Assembly (NCBI RefSeq): GCF_001657485.1 | Contig: NZ_LXFU01000018.1 | Location: 1-43,247 of the forward strand | DNA length: 43,247 nucleotides | Source of the DNA: Rhizobium sp. WYCCWR10014 | GTDB taxonomy: Bacteria; Pseudomonadota; Alphaproteobacteria; Rhizobiales; Rhizobiaceae | Direction: 5' to 3' | Part shown: positions 15,059-26,766 of the stretch, piece by piece | How positions within the stretch are numbered: the stretch's first letter is position 1 | How the letters are laid out: every line of letters begins with the position of its first letter | Made by a program: the position numbers and the translations under genes | Notes under the pieces: generated by a model | The model's database searches: none | The model's input: only the letters and a program-made list of their open reading frames with translations | Told to the model about the DNA's origin: nothing

Positions 15059-16690
15059 ATGCAACTGCCGTCTCACGATCGCTACGACGATCTTTATCGC
15101 GATTTCTCCTGGCGGATTCCGGAGGATTTCAATATCGGCCGCGCCGTCAGCGACGACTGGGCGGCCCGGGCGCCCGAGCGCGTCTGCCTCGAACATTTCA
15201 GCCCCGACGGCGATCACCGCGCGATGACCTATCTCGCGCTCGCTGATCGTTCCTCAGCCTTTGCAAATGCGCTCGTTTCACTTGATATCAAACGCGGCGA
15301 TCGCGTCGCGCTGCTATTGCCGCAATCCTTCGAAACGGTGATCGCGCATGTGGCGATCTACAAGACAGGCGCGGTCGCGCTACCGCTGGCGCTGCTCTTC
15401 GGCGTCGAGGCGCTGGAATACCGGCTGAAGGCGGCAGGTGCTGTGGCCGTCGTCACCAATGGCTTCGGTCTCGAACGCATCCGGCAGATCCGCGATCGCC
15501 TGCCGATGCTGAAACATGTCATCAGCATCGACGGGGCGAGTGCCGATGCAACTGATTTCGCCGAACTGGTGGATGGCTATCCCCCCGTCTTCGAAGTCGC
15601 CAAAACCGGTCCGGACGATCCGGCGCTGATGATCTTCACTTCCGGAACGACGGGGCCACCCAAGGGCGCCTTGCATGGCCATCGCGTCCTGCCCGGCCAT
15701 ATTCCCGGTATGCAGTTCGCCCATGAGGGTTTTCCGCGAGCCGGGGACAAAGTCTGGACGCCGTCCGACTGGGCCTGGGCCGGCGGCCTGCTCAATGCGC
15801 TGCTGCCGAGCCTTCTGCTCGGCGTTCCCGTCGTGTCGTCGCCAGCGCAGAAATTCGATGCCGACATGGCCTATCGCATCATGGCCGAGATGAAAGTGCG
15901 CAATGCCTTCATTCCGCCGACGGCACTAAGGCTGATGAGATCCGTTGCCGATCCGCGCTCGACATATGATCTGGTGCTGCGCAGCATCGGCTCGGCCGGG
16001 GAGGCGCTTGGGCGCGAGACCTATGAATGGGCGCGTCATACGCTCGGCATCACCGTCAATGAATTCTACGGCCAGACGGAGTGCAATTTCGTGCTTGCGT
16101 CGAGTGCTGCCTATGGCGTCACCAAAGCGGGCGCCATCGGACGGGCGGTGCCCGGGCACCGCGTTGCGATCGTCAGCGAGACGGGCGACGAGTTGCCCGT
16201 CGGCGAACCGGGCCAGATCGCCATCGCCAGTCCAGATCCCGTCATGTTCCTCGGCTACTGGGACGACACGGCTGCGACGGAACGAAAATTCGCCAAAGGC
16301 TGGCTGCTCACCGGCGATATCGGCCGGCAGGACGCCGAGGGCTATGTGACCTTCGAAGGCCGTGACGACGACGTCATCACCTCGTCGGGATATCGCATCG
16401 GCCCGGCCGAGATCGAGGACTGCCTGATCGGCCATCCCGCCGTGCAGCTTGCCGCCGCCGTCGGCAAGCCCGATGCCGTGCGCACCGAGATCGTCAAGGC
16501 CTATATCGTGCTTTCACCGGGCCATCATCCAAGCGAGGCGCTGGCCGCCGACATAAGAGAATGGGTGAAGACGCGGCTTTCGATGCACGAATATCCGCGC
16601 GAAGTGGAATTCATCGATGCATTGCCGCTGACCACCACCGGCAAGGTGATCCGCCGGCTGCTGCGCGAAAGAGCGGCGGCTGAAGGTTAG
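15059..16690 (+). CDS. AMP-forming acyl-CoA synthetase
   Basis: 543 residues of the ANL superfamily, which activates a carboxylic acid with ATP and joins it to CoA. The P-loop FTSGTTGPPKG is at 193-203, YGQTE and GWLLTGDIGR follow at the expected spacing, and the C-terminal catalytic lysine is in TTTGKVIRR. The SDWAWAGGLL stretch resembles medium-chain acyl-CoA and acetyl/propionyl-like synthetases (MACS branch), so a short or medium-chain acid is plausible. ATG 15059, preceded by CCGGAAT, is favoured over 15023. The stop codon overlaps that of the convergent acetyltransferase by 4 nt (16687-16690). Confidence 0.92.
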   Translation: MQLPSHDRYDDLYRDFSWRIPEDFNIGRAVSDDWAARAPERVCLEHFSPDGDHRAMTYLALADRSSAFANALVSLDIKRGDRVALLLPQSFETVIAHVAIYKTGAVALPLALLFGVEALEYRLKAAGAVAVVTNGFGLERIRQIRDRLPMLKHVISIDGASADATDFAELVDGYPPVFEVAKTGPDDPALMIFTSGTTGPPKGALHGHRVLPGHIPGMQFAHEGFPRAGDKVWTPSDWAWAGGLLNALLPSLLLGVPVVSSPAQKFDADMAYRIMAEMKVRNAFIPPTALRLMRSVADPRSTYDLVLRSIGSAGEALGRETYEWARHTLGITVNEFYGQTECNFVLASSAAYGVTKAGAIGRAVPGHRVAIVSETGDELPVGEPGQIAIASPDPVMFLGYWDDTAATERKFAKGWLLTGDIGRQDAEGYVTFEGRDDDVITSSGYRIGPAEIEDCLIGHPAVQLAAAVGKPDAVRTEIVKAYIVLSPGHHPSEALAADIREWVKTRLSMHEYPREVEFIDALPLTTTGKVIRRLLRERAAAEG

Positions 16691-17964
16691 CCTCGACCGG
16701 CAAGCGACATGATCTTCTCCCGCAGCATCTTCGCCATATTGCGGGTGCTGCGGTACATGTGAAGCTGGGCGGTGACCTGGCGCATGTCGCGGTCGCTGTT
16801 CTGCGTGAGGCCGATCACCAGCGTTCCCATCTCCTCGCGCTCCTGCCAGAAGCGGCTCATGATCGGATGATCCGAGACGGCGCAGGAATCGGAGCGGACG
16901 ATGTTGGCGTCGTCGAGATGCCATTCGGTGAGTTCGCTCATCAGCAGCTTGCCCGGCGAATAGCGGGCATAGTTTTCGTCGTAGGCGGTCTTCCAGGTAT
17001 AGGCCTCGCCGCCCATCATCAGCACGACGATGGCGGCGATCGCCTTTCCGTTGAGATCGATCGTGTGAATACGCACCGCATCGACGGCGGCAAGGTTCGA
17101 CACCGCCTCGCGGGCGAAGGCCGTGTGATAACGATCGGTGACGAGCGCGCTTCGCCGCTTGCCCTTCCAGCCACCGGCTTCCATCGCCAGGAATTCCTCG
17201 AAGCGGATATGGATTTCGCGCGGTTGCCGGGCGACGGTATAGACCGCCGTTCCCTGTTCCTCCAGCAGGCGCCACTGGCGGCGCATCTCGCGCATATGTG
17301 AGGAGGAGATGGTTTTGCCGAGATAGGCCGGCGCCTCTTCCTCGCTCTGCAGCATCGGACGCAGGTAGGGATTGGTAACGGTGACGGGAAGATTGCGGCT
17401 GAGCGCCACGGCCTTGATCATGCGCACGAAGATACCGTTCAGCCTGAGATCCGGCAGAACCAGTATGCCGGGCAGATTGAGATCACGCGCGGTCAGTCCC
17501 TCGAAAAGGTTGTCGAGGGTCTCGGCGGCATCCTCACCATCGACGAGCGGCGTGCCGAGCGGACCGAAGCTGTTCGACCAGCCGCGGATGATCGACGGGC
17601 CGACGGCAAAGCCCGGCTTGTCGACCGAAAACGGCAAGAGGAAGCGCATGCGGCTGCGTCCGGCATTATGATCGCGGATCAGGGCGAAGTTCACCTGCCG
17701 GTCTTCGAGCCGCGGCATGGCGGGGGCGAGGAAGCGGCCGGAGAAAAAGACGTTCGGTTCCATTGCCCGGTTGGAAAGGAAATCGAGCTCATCTTGAAGC
17801 TCATAGCCGAGCTTACCCGGATAGAGGCAGAGCTCGCGTCCCGGTCGGCCGATCTCGGCACGAGCCTCGGCCTGCGGGGCTTCGAAATGTAGTGCGGCGA
17901 GATCATGCACCATGCGGTTTGCGGCGCTGTCGGTGCTTTCGGTAACGGGGGGAACACGCACCAT
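16687..17964 (-). CDS. GNAT family acetyltransferase, CelD/BioF2-like
   Basis: 425 residues. The C-terminal half (about 230-400) shows the GNAT_6 (CelD/BioF2-like) pattern: MRRQWRLLEEQG, FEEFLAMEAGGWKGKR, IHTIDLNGKAIAAIVVLMMGGEAYTWKTAYDENYARYSPGK and LLMSELTEWHLDD. In this group such proteins are associated with cellulose or other polysaccharide biosynthesis and with acylation of sugars, similar in fold to FemAB. Its ATG follows the flippase stop codon directly (17965-17967), with GAGAG inside the flippase end, so the two are translationally coupled. A role in modifying an exported glycan is inferred from that pairing. Confidence 0.85.
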   Translation of the reverse strand: MVRVPPVTESTDSAANRMVHDLAALHFEAPQAEARAEIGRPGRELCLYPGKLGYELQDELDFLSNRAMEPNVFFSGRFLAPAMPRLEDRQVNFALIRDHNAGRSRMRFLLPFSVDKPGFAVGPSIIRGWSNSFGPLGTPLVDGEDAAETLDNLFEGLTARDLNLPGILVLPDLRLNGIFVRMIKAVALSRNLPVTVTNPYLRPMLQSEEEAPAYLGKTISSSHMREMRRQWRLLEEQGTAVYTVARQPREIHIRFEEFLAMEAGGWKGKRRSALVTDRYHTAFAREAVSNLAAVDAVRIHTIDLNGKAIAAIVVLMMGGEAYTWKTAYDENYARYSPGKLLMSELTEWHLDDANIVRSDSCAVSDHPIMSRFWQEREEMGTLVIGLTQNSDRDMRQVTAQLHMYRSTRNMAKMLREKIMSLAGRG

Positions 17965-19380
17965 CTATCGAACTCTCATTTCTGGCGTTGCGGCGGAGGG
18001 GCTGGCGAAGGCGAAAAGAACGATGCCGAGCGTGCGGCGCACGGCGACATGCAGCAGGATTGCCTCGACGGCCATGGCGGAGGCCGTGGCGATCGCTGTG
18101 CCTTCGATGCCGTAATGCGGGATCAAAGCGAGGTTGAGGCCGACATTGGCCGTCAGTGCGCCGGCATAGAGCGCGACGCAGAGGTTCTGTTTACCTGCCA
18201 TCATCAGCAGAGTTTCGGCCGGTCCGACCAGCGATTTGGCGAGGATGCCGGCGAGCAGGATCGCCATGACCAGATAACCTGATGTGAAGGCGCCGCCGAA
18301 GAGCGACAGCAGCAGATGACCGGCCGCAAGCACGACAAGGCCGACCCCGAGCGCCGGCCAGAAGGTCCAGCGAGCGGCGTCGATGGCAGCGGCCGCCAAC
18401 TGGGCGTGGTCGCCGTCGGCGATGATCGAGGAAAAGCGCGGGCCGGAGGCCGCCTTAACGGAGAAATTGATGAAATGCACCAGCGCCATCGTCTTGGCGG
18501 CGGCGAAGTAGATGGCGACGTCGTGCGGCTCGAGGAAGATGCCGACGACGACGACATCGGAATTGGTCAGCAGGAAGCTCACGCCCTCGATCAGGAAAAT
18601 CGGGAAGGCGACGCTGAACCAGGCGAGGAAATCGACCTTGCGCGGGCCGTCGTCATAATGCCGGCGCAGGCGGTAGAGCGTTGCGGCATACTGGCCGAGG
18701 GCGGTGACGAAAGTGGCGACGAGTGCTGCCTGCATCGCGGTGACGGCCGTGTGCTCGGCGCCGATGGCAATCGCGATCAGCATGAAAAGGATGATGAGGA
18801 TCGGGCGGACGATATAGACGGGGCTCAGCGCCATCACCGGCCAATGGTTTGCCCGTGACGTGCCTTCCAGAATGTCGCCGAGCGCGATCATCGGCATGGC
18901 GAGCAGGCCGATGAAGATCGGGACGAGATAATAGACCTGGATCATATCGCCGAAGAAATGCAACCCGAGCATGCCGGCTGCGAGCACCGCCGTGCCGGAC
19001 AGCAGCGCAAAGATGCGCGCTGTGCCGGTCAGGCCGCGGATTTCCTCGAAAGCACCCGCTGCCTTGTATTGCGGCAGGAAGCGGACGATCGCAGTGTGAA
19101 AACCGAGGCATGAGAGATCACCGAAGACGACGACCAGCACCCAGACGAAAACGAAGATGCCGTATTCATATTCGCCCATCAGCCGGGCGAGCACGATCTG
19201 CGAGACGAAGGCGAGTGCTGCGCTGAGGATGCGGATCGAAAAGGCCGTCAGCGCCATGCGCTGGGCGGCAGCCCTCTCACCGCGTTCGGTGAGCACGGCA
19301 GCAAGCAAACGCAGCGTGCGGCCGCCGATCGGGCGCAGGCCCGCGGGCAGCATCTTCTCCGCTGTTTCTATGACCGCCAT
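17965..19380 (-). CDS. Polysaccharide/lipopolysaccharide flippase (Wzx-like, MOP superfamily)
   Basis: 471 residues with about 12-14 hydrophobic helices after a 45-residue cytoplasmic N-terminus. SQIVLARLMGEYEYGIFVFVWVL near 60-80 is the typical first signature of the polysaccharide-synthase/Wzx branch, which moves lipid-linked sugar units to the outer leaflet. The C-terminal GIEGTAIATASAMAVEAILL is also typical. ATG 19380 is taken; GTG 19389 three codons upstream is an alternative with AGAG before it. The gene is coupled to the acetyltransferase downstream. No glycosyltransferase or polymerase is nearby, so the glycan is unknown. Confidence 0.86.
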   Translation of the reverse strand: MAVIETAEKMLPAGLRPIGGRTLRLLAAVLTERGERAAAQRMALTAFSIRILSAALAFVSQIVLARLMGEYEYGIFVFVWVLVVVFGDLSCLGFHTAIVRFLPQYKAAGAFEEIRGLTGTARIFALLSGTAVLAAGMLGLHFFGDMIQVYYLVPIFIGLLAMPMIALGDILEGTSRANHWPVMALSPVYIVRPILIILFMLIAIAIGAEHTAVTAMQAALVATFVTALGQYAATLYRLRRHYDDGPRKVDFLAWFSVAFPIFLIEGVSFLLTNSDVVVVGIFLEPHDVAIYFAAAKTMALVHFINFSVKAASGPRFSSIIADGDHAQLAAAAIDAARWTFWPALGVGLVVLAAGHLLLSLFGGAFTSGYLVMAILLAGILAKSLVGPAETLLMMAGKQNLCVALYAGALTANVGLNLALIPHYGIEGTAIATASAMAVEAILLHVAVRRTLGIVLFAFASPSAATPEMRVR

Positions 19381-19510
19381 GATGAACACGCAAAACTCTG
19401 AGGTCAGGCAAATCGCCCCTGAAGTCTTGACAGAACAGGGTTAAGAAACGGTTCCGGATCGGGTCTGCCGCCTGACGCTGAAATTCTGGCTCTCCGGCAT
19501 TGCCGCAGAA

Positions 19511-19535
19511 AAGAAAATGCCGCCCGGAGGCGGCA
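19511..19535 (-). terminator. Rho-independent terminator of secA
   Basis: On the minus strand TGCCGCC-TCCG-GGCGGCA (19535-19518) is followed by TTTTCTT. It lies about 26 nt beyond the secA stop codon. Strong GC stem with T-tract. Confidence 0.85.
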
Positions 19536-19560
19536 CTTTCGCTGACATTTAAGGCTTGCC

Positions 19561-22278
<2,718 letters not shown>

Positions 22279-22392
22279 ATGACTGGCCCTTTCTCAATAT
22301 TCATCCCCGGCGTTTCTTGTTCGCGGCCCAGCCGAAAATCAGGCGCGCGCCTTAAAACGCCCGGAAACTGTTCTGGACGCGAGGTTGCGTGA

Positions 22393-22421
22393 CAGATAAG
22401 AGGGGGGTCGAATGATGTCAA
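22393..22421 (-). promoter_or_regulatory. Putative sigma-70 promoter of secA
   Basis: On the minus strand TTGACA (22421-22416), 17-nt spacer, TATCTG (22398-22393). The leader to the secA ATG would be about 107 nt. The -35 is perfect; the -10 is moderate. Confidence 0.45.
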
Positions 22422-22524
22422 CGGATTTGGCGGATACAGAAAGGCCACAATCCGGTGTTGATGGCTATTTTGGGCTGGATTCAGGGGATGCTGAAACCGG
22501 CAATGTAACTGTGAAGGGTATTTC

Positions 22525-23406
22525 ATGTTGAGCACCAACAAACTTGCCGTTCTGGCGTTTGCAACCTTTGTTGCGCTCCAGGCACCGGCCTATGCGGATG
22601 ACGCCGTCATCGCCAAGGTCGGCACCTTGGAGATCCACCAGTCGGAACTCGACCTCGCGGTCGCCAATCTCGACCCCCAGCTGGCGCAGCTTCCCGATGA
22701 CCAGAAGAAGGTCGCAGCCCTTTCGGCCGCCATCGACGTGAAGCTGCTTGCCGCCGACGCTGCGGCCGAGAAGCTCGATCAGACCGACGAATTCAAGAAG
22801 CGCATGCAGTATCTCACCGACCGCGAGCTGCACAATGCCTACTTCAAGAAGCATGTCGTCGACATCGTGACGCCTGAGGAAGTCAAGGCTCGCTACGACA
22901 AGGAAGTCGCTGCCCTGCCGAAGCAGGAGGAAGTCCACGCCCGTCATATTCTCGTCAAGACCGAGGACGAAGCCAAGGACATCATCAAGCAGCTCGACGC
23001 CGGCAAGGATTTCGCCGAACTCGCCAAGGAAAAGTCCACCGATCCGAACAAGTCGGAAGGCGGCGATCTCGGCTATTTCTCGCGCGGCCGCATGGTCAAG
23101 GAATTCGAAGACGCGGCCTTTGCGCTCGAGAAGGGCACCTATTCCAAGACGCCGGTTAAGACCGATTTCGGCTTCCACGTCATCAAGGTCGAGGATAAGC
23201 GCGACGCTCCGCCGCCGCCCTTCGAGCAGGTGCAGGATCAGGTTCGTCAGCTCGTCATGCGTGACAAGTATCTTGAGCTTCTGAACAAGGCGAAGGCCTC
23301 CGCCAAGATCGAGATCACGGACGAGACGCTGCGCAAGGGTTACGACCAGGCCAACAAGCAGCCGGAGCCGGGCAGTGAGCCCGTCGCGCCGGCACCGCAG
23401 CAGTAA
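22525..23406 (+). CDS. Periplasmic parvulin-type peptidyl-prolyl cis-trans isomerase
   Basis: 293 residues. Sec signal peptide MLSTNKLAVLAFATFVALQA with cleavage after AYA at about residue 24. An N-terminal chaperone-like helical region (30-135) is followed by a PpiC/rotamase domain: VHARHILVKTEDEAKDI, FAELAKEKSTDPNKSEGGDLGYFSRG, and TPVKTDFGFHVIKVEDKR (about 137-230). The C-terminus is Pro/Gln-rich. It resembles SurA and PrsA and related rhizobial proteins; it should assist folding of exported proteins. ATG 22525 follows AAGGG. A strong terminator lies 10 nt after the stop. Confidence 0.93.
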   Translation: MLSTNKLAVLAFATFVALQAPAYADDAVIAKVGTLEIHQSELDLAVANLDPQLAQLPDDQKKVAALSAAIDVKLLAADAAAEKLDQTDEFKKRMQYLTDRELHNAYFKKHVVDIVTPEEVKARYDKEVAALPKQEEVHARHILVKTEDEAKDIIKQLDAGKDFAELAKEKSTDPNKSEGGDLGYFSRGRMVKEFEDAAFALEKGTYSKTPVKTDFGFHVIKVEDKRDAPPPPFEQVQDQVRQLVMRDKYLELLNKAKASAKIEITDETLRKGYDQANKQPEPGSEPVAPAPQQ

Positions 23407-23416
23407 TAAGCGCATC

Positions 23417-23440
23417 AGGGCCCGGTTCTTCCGGGCCCTT
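23417..23440 (+). terminator. Rho-independent terminator after the prolyl isomerase gene
   Basis: Perfect 9-bp stem AGGGCCCGG / CCGGGCCCT with loop TTCTT. The T-tract is short (TTCATTA). Confidence 0.75.
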
Positions 23441-23444
23441 CATT

Positions 23445-23493
23445 AGATCCGGATGATTTGGGCCTGATCGACCTGAAATCTGAATCCGGATCT
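23445..23493. repeat. Inverted repeat AGATCCGGAT / ATCCGGATCT
   Basis: Perfect 10-bp arms at 23445-23454 and 23484-23493 with a 29-nt interior that also contains ATTT/AAAT. It directly follows the terminator and precedes the second palindrome, and may be part of one composite element. Confidence 0.6.
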
Positions 23494-23505
23494 AAATCAA
23501 AAAGC

Positions 23506-23551
23506 AGAGCATGATGCCGAAAACCGCTGACGCTTTTCGGCATCATGCTCT
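23506..23551. repeat. Rhizobial palindromic element (AGAGCATGATGCCG type)
   Basis: Perfect 18-bp arms 23506-23523 and 23534-23551 (left arm starts AGAGCATGATGCCG, right arm ends CATCATGCTCT), loop of 10 nt. From memory this is a dispersed palindromic intergenic element common to Rhizobium and Agrobacterium. It lies between the prolyl isomerase gene and argJ. Confidence 0.8.
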
Positions 23552-23629
23552 GGCATCGTTTGTTGTCGCATTTCCGGACGGCGAACCGGTTTCCATTTCG
23601 CCTGGAAATGCTCATTGGCAGGTCTCATC

Positions 23630-24871
23630 ATGTCCGGTTCCGTCTCTCCGCTCGCTCCGAAATCCTTCGTCTCGATGCCACCGCTGCGCGGCGTGCGCAT
23701 GGCGACGGCTTCCGCCGGCATCAAGTACAAGAACCGCACCGACGTGCTGATGATGGTCTTCGACAGACCGGCGACTGTTGCGGGCGTTTTTACCCGCTCG
23801 AAGTGCCCCTCGGCGCCGGTCGATTTCTGCCGGGCCAATCTCCCCCATGGCAGCGCCCGCGCCGTCGTCGTCAATTCCGGCAATGCCAATGCTTTCACTG
23901 GCCTGAAGGGCCGCCAGGCGACCGCGCTGACGGCGAAGTCGGCTGCCGCTGCCGTCGGCTGCGCCGAAAACGAGGTCTATCTGGCCTCGACCGGCGTTAT
24001 CGGCGAGCCGCTCGATGCCACCAAATTTGCAGGCGTTCTGGATCGGATGCAGGTCGAAGCGACCGGCGATTTCTGGTTCGAGGCGGCCAAGGCGATCATG
24101 ACGACCGACACCTATCCGAAGGTTTCGACCCGCAGCGCTGAGATCGGCGGCGTGGCCGTGACGATCAACGGTATCGCCAAGGGCGCCGGAATGATCGCGC
24201 CTGATATGGCGACGATGCTCTCCTTCGTCGTCACCGATGCCGACATTGCGCCTGCCGCGCTGCAGGCGCTTCTGTCCGACGGCGTCGGCCCGACCTTCAA
24301 TTCGATGACCGTCGACAGCGACACCTCCACTTCCGACACACTGATGTTGTTTGCAACGGGCGCCGCGGCCGAGGACGGCCAGGCCCGCATCGAACGTGCC
24401 GACGACCCGCGCCTTGCCGCCTTCCGGGCCGCACTCAACGAAGTGCTGAAGGATCTGTCGCTGCAGGTGGTGCGAGACGGCGAGGGTGCCACCAAGATGC
24501 TCGAAATCACCGTGACGGGCGCCGAGAGCGATGCTGCCGCCAAGCGCATCGCGCTGTCGATCGCCAATTCGCCGCTGGTCAAAACGGCGGCCGCCGGCGA
24601 AGACGCCAATTGGGGCCGTATCGTCATGGCCGTCGGCAAATCCGGCGAGATGGCCGACCGCGACCGGCTCGCCATCTGGTTCGGCGATATCAGGGTCGCC
24701 GTCAATGGCGAGCGTGATCCCGATTATTCCGAGGCGGCCGCCTCGGACGTCATGAAGGCGCAGGATATCCCCGTCAAAGTCGATATCGGGCTCGGCACTG
24801 GTTCGGCAACGGTCTGGACCTGCGACCTCACCAAGGAATATGTTGCGATCAATGGCGACTATCGGAGCTGA
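23630..24871 (+). CDS. argJ: Bifunctional ornithine acetyltransferase / N-acetylglutamate synthase
   Basis: 413 residues. ArgJ transfers acetyl from N-acetylornithine to glutamate in arginine biosynthesis and in many bacteria also makes N-acetylglutamate from acetyl-CoA. It is an Ntn-like enzyme made as a precursor that cleaves itself; the site is the Ala194-Thr195 bond in [14 protein letters not shown], and Thr195 becomes the nucleophile. [11 protein letters not shown] (81-91) and [11 protein letters not shown] are further signatures. ATG 23630 is taken (TTG 23615 is in frame). The last 20 nt overlap the next gene, so the GNAT gene is probably coupled to it. Confidence 0.97.
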   Translation: MSGSVSPLAPKSFVSMPPLRGVRMATASAGIKYKNRTDVLMMVFDRPATVAGVFTRSKCPSAPVDFCRANLPHGSARAVVVNSGNANAFTGLKGRQATALTAKSAAAAVGCAENEVYLASTGVIGEPLDATKFAGVLDRMQVEATGDFWFEAAKAIMTTDTYPKVSTRSAEIGGVAVTINGIAKGAGMIAPDMATMLSFVVTDADIAPAALQALLSDGVGPTFNSMTVDSDTSTSDTLMLFATGAAAEDGQARIERADDPRLAAFRAALNEVLKDLSLQVVRDGEGATKMLEITVTGAESDAAAKRIALSIANSPLVKTAAAGEDANWGRIVMAVGKSGEMADRDRLAIWFGDIRVAVNGERDPDYSEAAASDVMKAQDIPVKVDIGLGTGSATVWTCDLTKEYVAINGDYRS

Positions 24872-25658
24872 TCGTTCATTGGCGCAGGCATCCATTTCCT
24901 CACACAATCTGCCGCTGGTGCGCAGGCTGGAGGCCGTCGGCTTCCGCGCCTGGCCGGCGGCATCCGTGCAATATGACGGCAGCTGGCAGGTGCGGCTGAC
25001 GGCCGGTCACCCGTCCAACCGGCTGAACTCGATCGTGCCGCTCGATCCCTCGGATCATCGCGACGTCGAAATCCGCCTGGAAAAGGCGCGCCGGAAGTTC
25101 GAGGCCTATGGCCGCGCCGCCGTGGTCCGCCAGACGCCGCTTGCCTCGCCGGTGCTGATCGAACTTCTGCGCGCGCAGAACTGGACGCGCTTCGACGATA
25201 CGGTGGTGATGACCTGCGACCTTGCCGAGGCGGAGCTGCCGGATACGCTCGATCACCTGCCGACCCATGATGTCGGCCGTTTCGTCGACGCCAACCTCAC
25301 CGTCGACCAGGCACCACTGAGGCTGAAGCCGGCGCTTGCCGAAATCATTTCGGCGATCAAGCCCCCATCCGGCCTGTTCATGATCGAGAACGCGGCGGAC
25401 GGCCCGCTTGCGACCGTGCTCTGCGTCCAGGACAACGACCTCGCCGGCATCATGTCGCTTTCGGTCTCCGAGGCGCGGCGGCGCGAGGGGCTCGGCACAG
25501 AAATCCTGACATCGGCGCTGCGCTGGGCGCGCATGCGCAGCGCCCGTTCGGCCTGGCTGCAGGTGAAGCTGTCCAACCGTCCGGCCATCGCACTTTATGA
25601 GCGCCTCGGTTTTCGCGACGCCTATCATTATTGCTATTGGCAGCAGGAGCCGCGATGA
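24852..25658 (+). CDS. GNAT family N-acetyltransferase
   Basis: 268 residues. The C-terminal third shows GNAT motif A ([20 protein letters not shown], about 201-220) and motif B ([28 protein letters not shown]). The N-terminal part would be a degenerate second GNAT fold ([15 protein letters not shown]...). Substrate unknown; the location just after argJ invites the idea of an acetylation step related to amino acids, but this is inference. ATG 24852 overlaps argJ by 20 nt and the stop overlaps the mutT start as ATGA, so argJ, this gene and mutT look translationally coupled. Confidence 0.85.
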   Translation: MATIGADRSLAQASISSHNLPLVRRLEAVGFRAWPAASVQYDGSWQVRLTAGHPSNRLNSIVPLDPSDHRDVEIRLEKARRKFEAYGRAAVVRQTPLASPVLIELLRAQNWTRFDDTVVMTCDLAEAELPDTLDHLPTHDVGRFVDANLTVDQAPLRLKPALAEIISAIKPPSGLFMIENAADGPLATVLCVQDNDLAGIMSLSVSEARRREGLGTEILTSALRWARMRSARSAWLQVKLSNRPAIALYERLGFRDAYHYCYWQQEPR

Positions 25659-26068
25659 GCGAGGCGGGCCGGAAGATATTGCTGGTCGCCGCCTGTGCGC
25701 TGATCGATGCCGATGGGCGTATCCTGTTGGCACAGCGGCCCGAGGGAAAGTCGCTCGCCGGGCTCTGGGAGTTTCCCGGCGGCAAGGTCGAGCCGGGTGA
25801 GACGCCGGAGGAAACGCTGGTGCGCGAGCTCGAGGAAGAGCTCGGCATCCACACCAAGATCGCCTGCCTCGCGCCGCTGACCTTTGCCAGCCACTCCTAC
25901 GAGACCTTCCACCTTCTGATGCCGCTTTATATCTGCCGGCGCTATGAGGGCATTCCGCAGGGCCGGGAGGGGCAGGCGCTGAAATGGGTGCGTCCGCAGG
26001 CGCTACGCGATTATCCGATGCCGCCGGCCGACGAGCCGCTCATCCCGATGTTGCAGGATTTACTTTAG
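25655..26068 (+). CDS. mutT: 8-oxo-dGTP diphosphatase MutT (Nudix hydrolase)
   Basis: 137 residues. MutT hydrolyses 8-oxo-dGTP to the monophosphate, preventing A:T to C:G transversions. The Nudix box is intact at 43-65 (G-x5-E-x7-REUxEExGU; E49, R57, E58, E61, E62). The C-terminus has [21 protein letters not shown], typical of MutT. The start ATG overlaps the stop of the acetyltransferase gene by 4 nt. Confidence 0.93.
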   Translation: MSEAGRKILLVAACALIDADGRILLAQRPEGKSLAGLWEFPGGKVEPGETPEETLVRELEEELGIHTKIACLAPLTFASHSYETFHLLMPLYICRRYEGIPQGREGQALKWVRPQALRDYPMPPADEPLIPMLQDLL

Positions 26069-26194
26069 CATTGTCTGATTATTATTGTGCCATACCGTTT
26101 TCGGCTGTGGATATTAATGGATCGTTTAACACCTTCTGCCAAAGATCGGCCTCAATCAAGCATCTGGCGTGCGTGTATTAAAAGGCTTGACGTT

Positions 26195-26512
26195 ATGGAC
26201 GATGATTTCTGGAAAGCTGTCCGGGAAAAGGAACGGGCCTCGTCTGCCTCGCGCAGGACGGGTGCGCTGAATATCGCCCTCCTGTTCGGCACGGCGGTGG
26301 TCGCGCTGACGCTTATTCTGACGCCAATGCTCGCGGATTCCTCGAAGAAAAGCGTCTTTGCCAGTGCTCCGACGGATTTCGATACGATCACGACAGGATC
26401 GATCCCGAAGAGCGAAAGCGGCAAGCGTTATACGATCCGCCGCAGCGTCCTCCAGGATACGCCCGGCTCGGTCTGCGTCGTCCAGGGCTACGGTGTCGGC
26501 GCCGGTTGCTGA
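26195..26512 (+). CDS. Small single-span membrane protein of unknown function
   Basis: 105 residues. A basic cytoplasmic N-terminus (about 1-24), one membrane helix (about 25-46, NIALLFGTAVVALTLILTPM), then a 55-residue periplasmic tail with YTIRRSVLQDTPGSVCVV and a final Cys (two cysteines in total). I do not recognise the family. ATG 26195 has AAAGG upstream. It is followed by an orphan Flp pilin gene after 71 nt and might belong with it. Confidence 0.72.
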   Translation: MDDDFWKAVREKERASSASRRTGALNIALLFGTAVVALTLILTPMLADSSKKSVFASAPTDFDTITTGSIPKSESGKRYTIRRSVLQDTPGSVCVVQGYGVGAGC

Positions 26513-26583
26513 AAAATACCGGCCATCGTTCCGATGGTCGTGGAATTGGTCGTTTATTGTCGGTTTCGCGCAGCGGGTGGGTC

Positions 26584-26751
26584 ATGCGTCTTTTGAAAGC
26601 ATTTGTTGCAGATAACAGAGGTGCGACGGCGATCGAGTATGGCCTGGTCGCCGCCCTCATTGGCGGCGCTCTCGTCTCCGCTCTTGGGGTCTTCTCCGGC
26701 GCCCTGCACGACGTCTTCAACGTCATCAACAACAATCTGACCGTCAATTGA
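26584..26751 (+). CDS. Flp/Fap family type IVb pilin
   Basis: 55 residues. Short basic leader then GATAIEYGLVAALIGGAL: prepilin peptidase site between Gly13 and Ala14, Glu18-Tyr19 at the diagnostic +5/+6 positions, and one hydrophobic helix. Flp pilins are the subunits of Tad (tight adherence) pili. No tad assembly genes (cpaA-F, tadB-C) are present in this window, so it must depend on machinery elsewhere. ATG 26584 follows GGGTGGG. Stop codon 15 nt before the end of the convergent methyltransferase gene. Confidence 0.9.
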   Translation: MRLLKAFVADNRGATAIEYGLVAALIGGALVSALGVFSGALHDVFNVINNNLTVN

Positions 26752-26766
26752 AGAAGCAGCCGGCTA

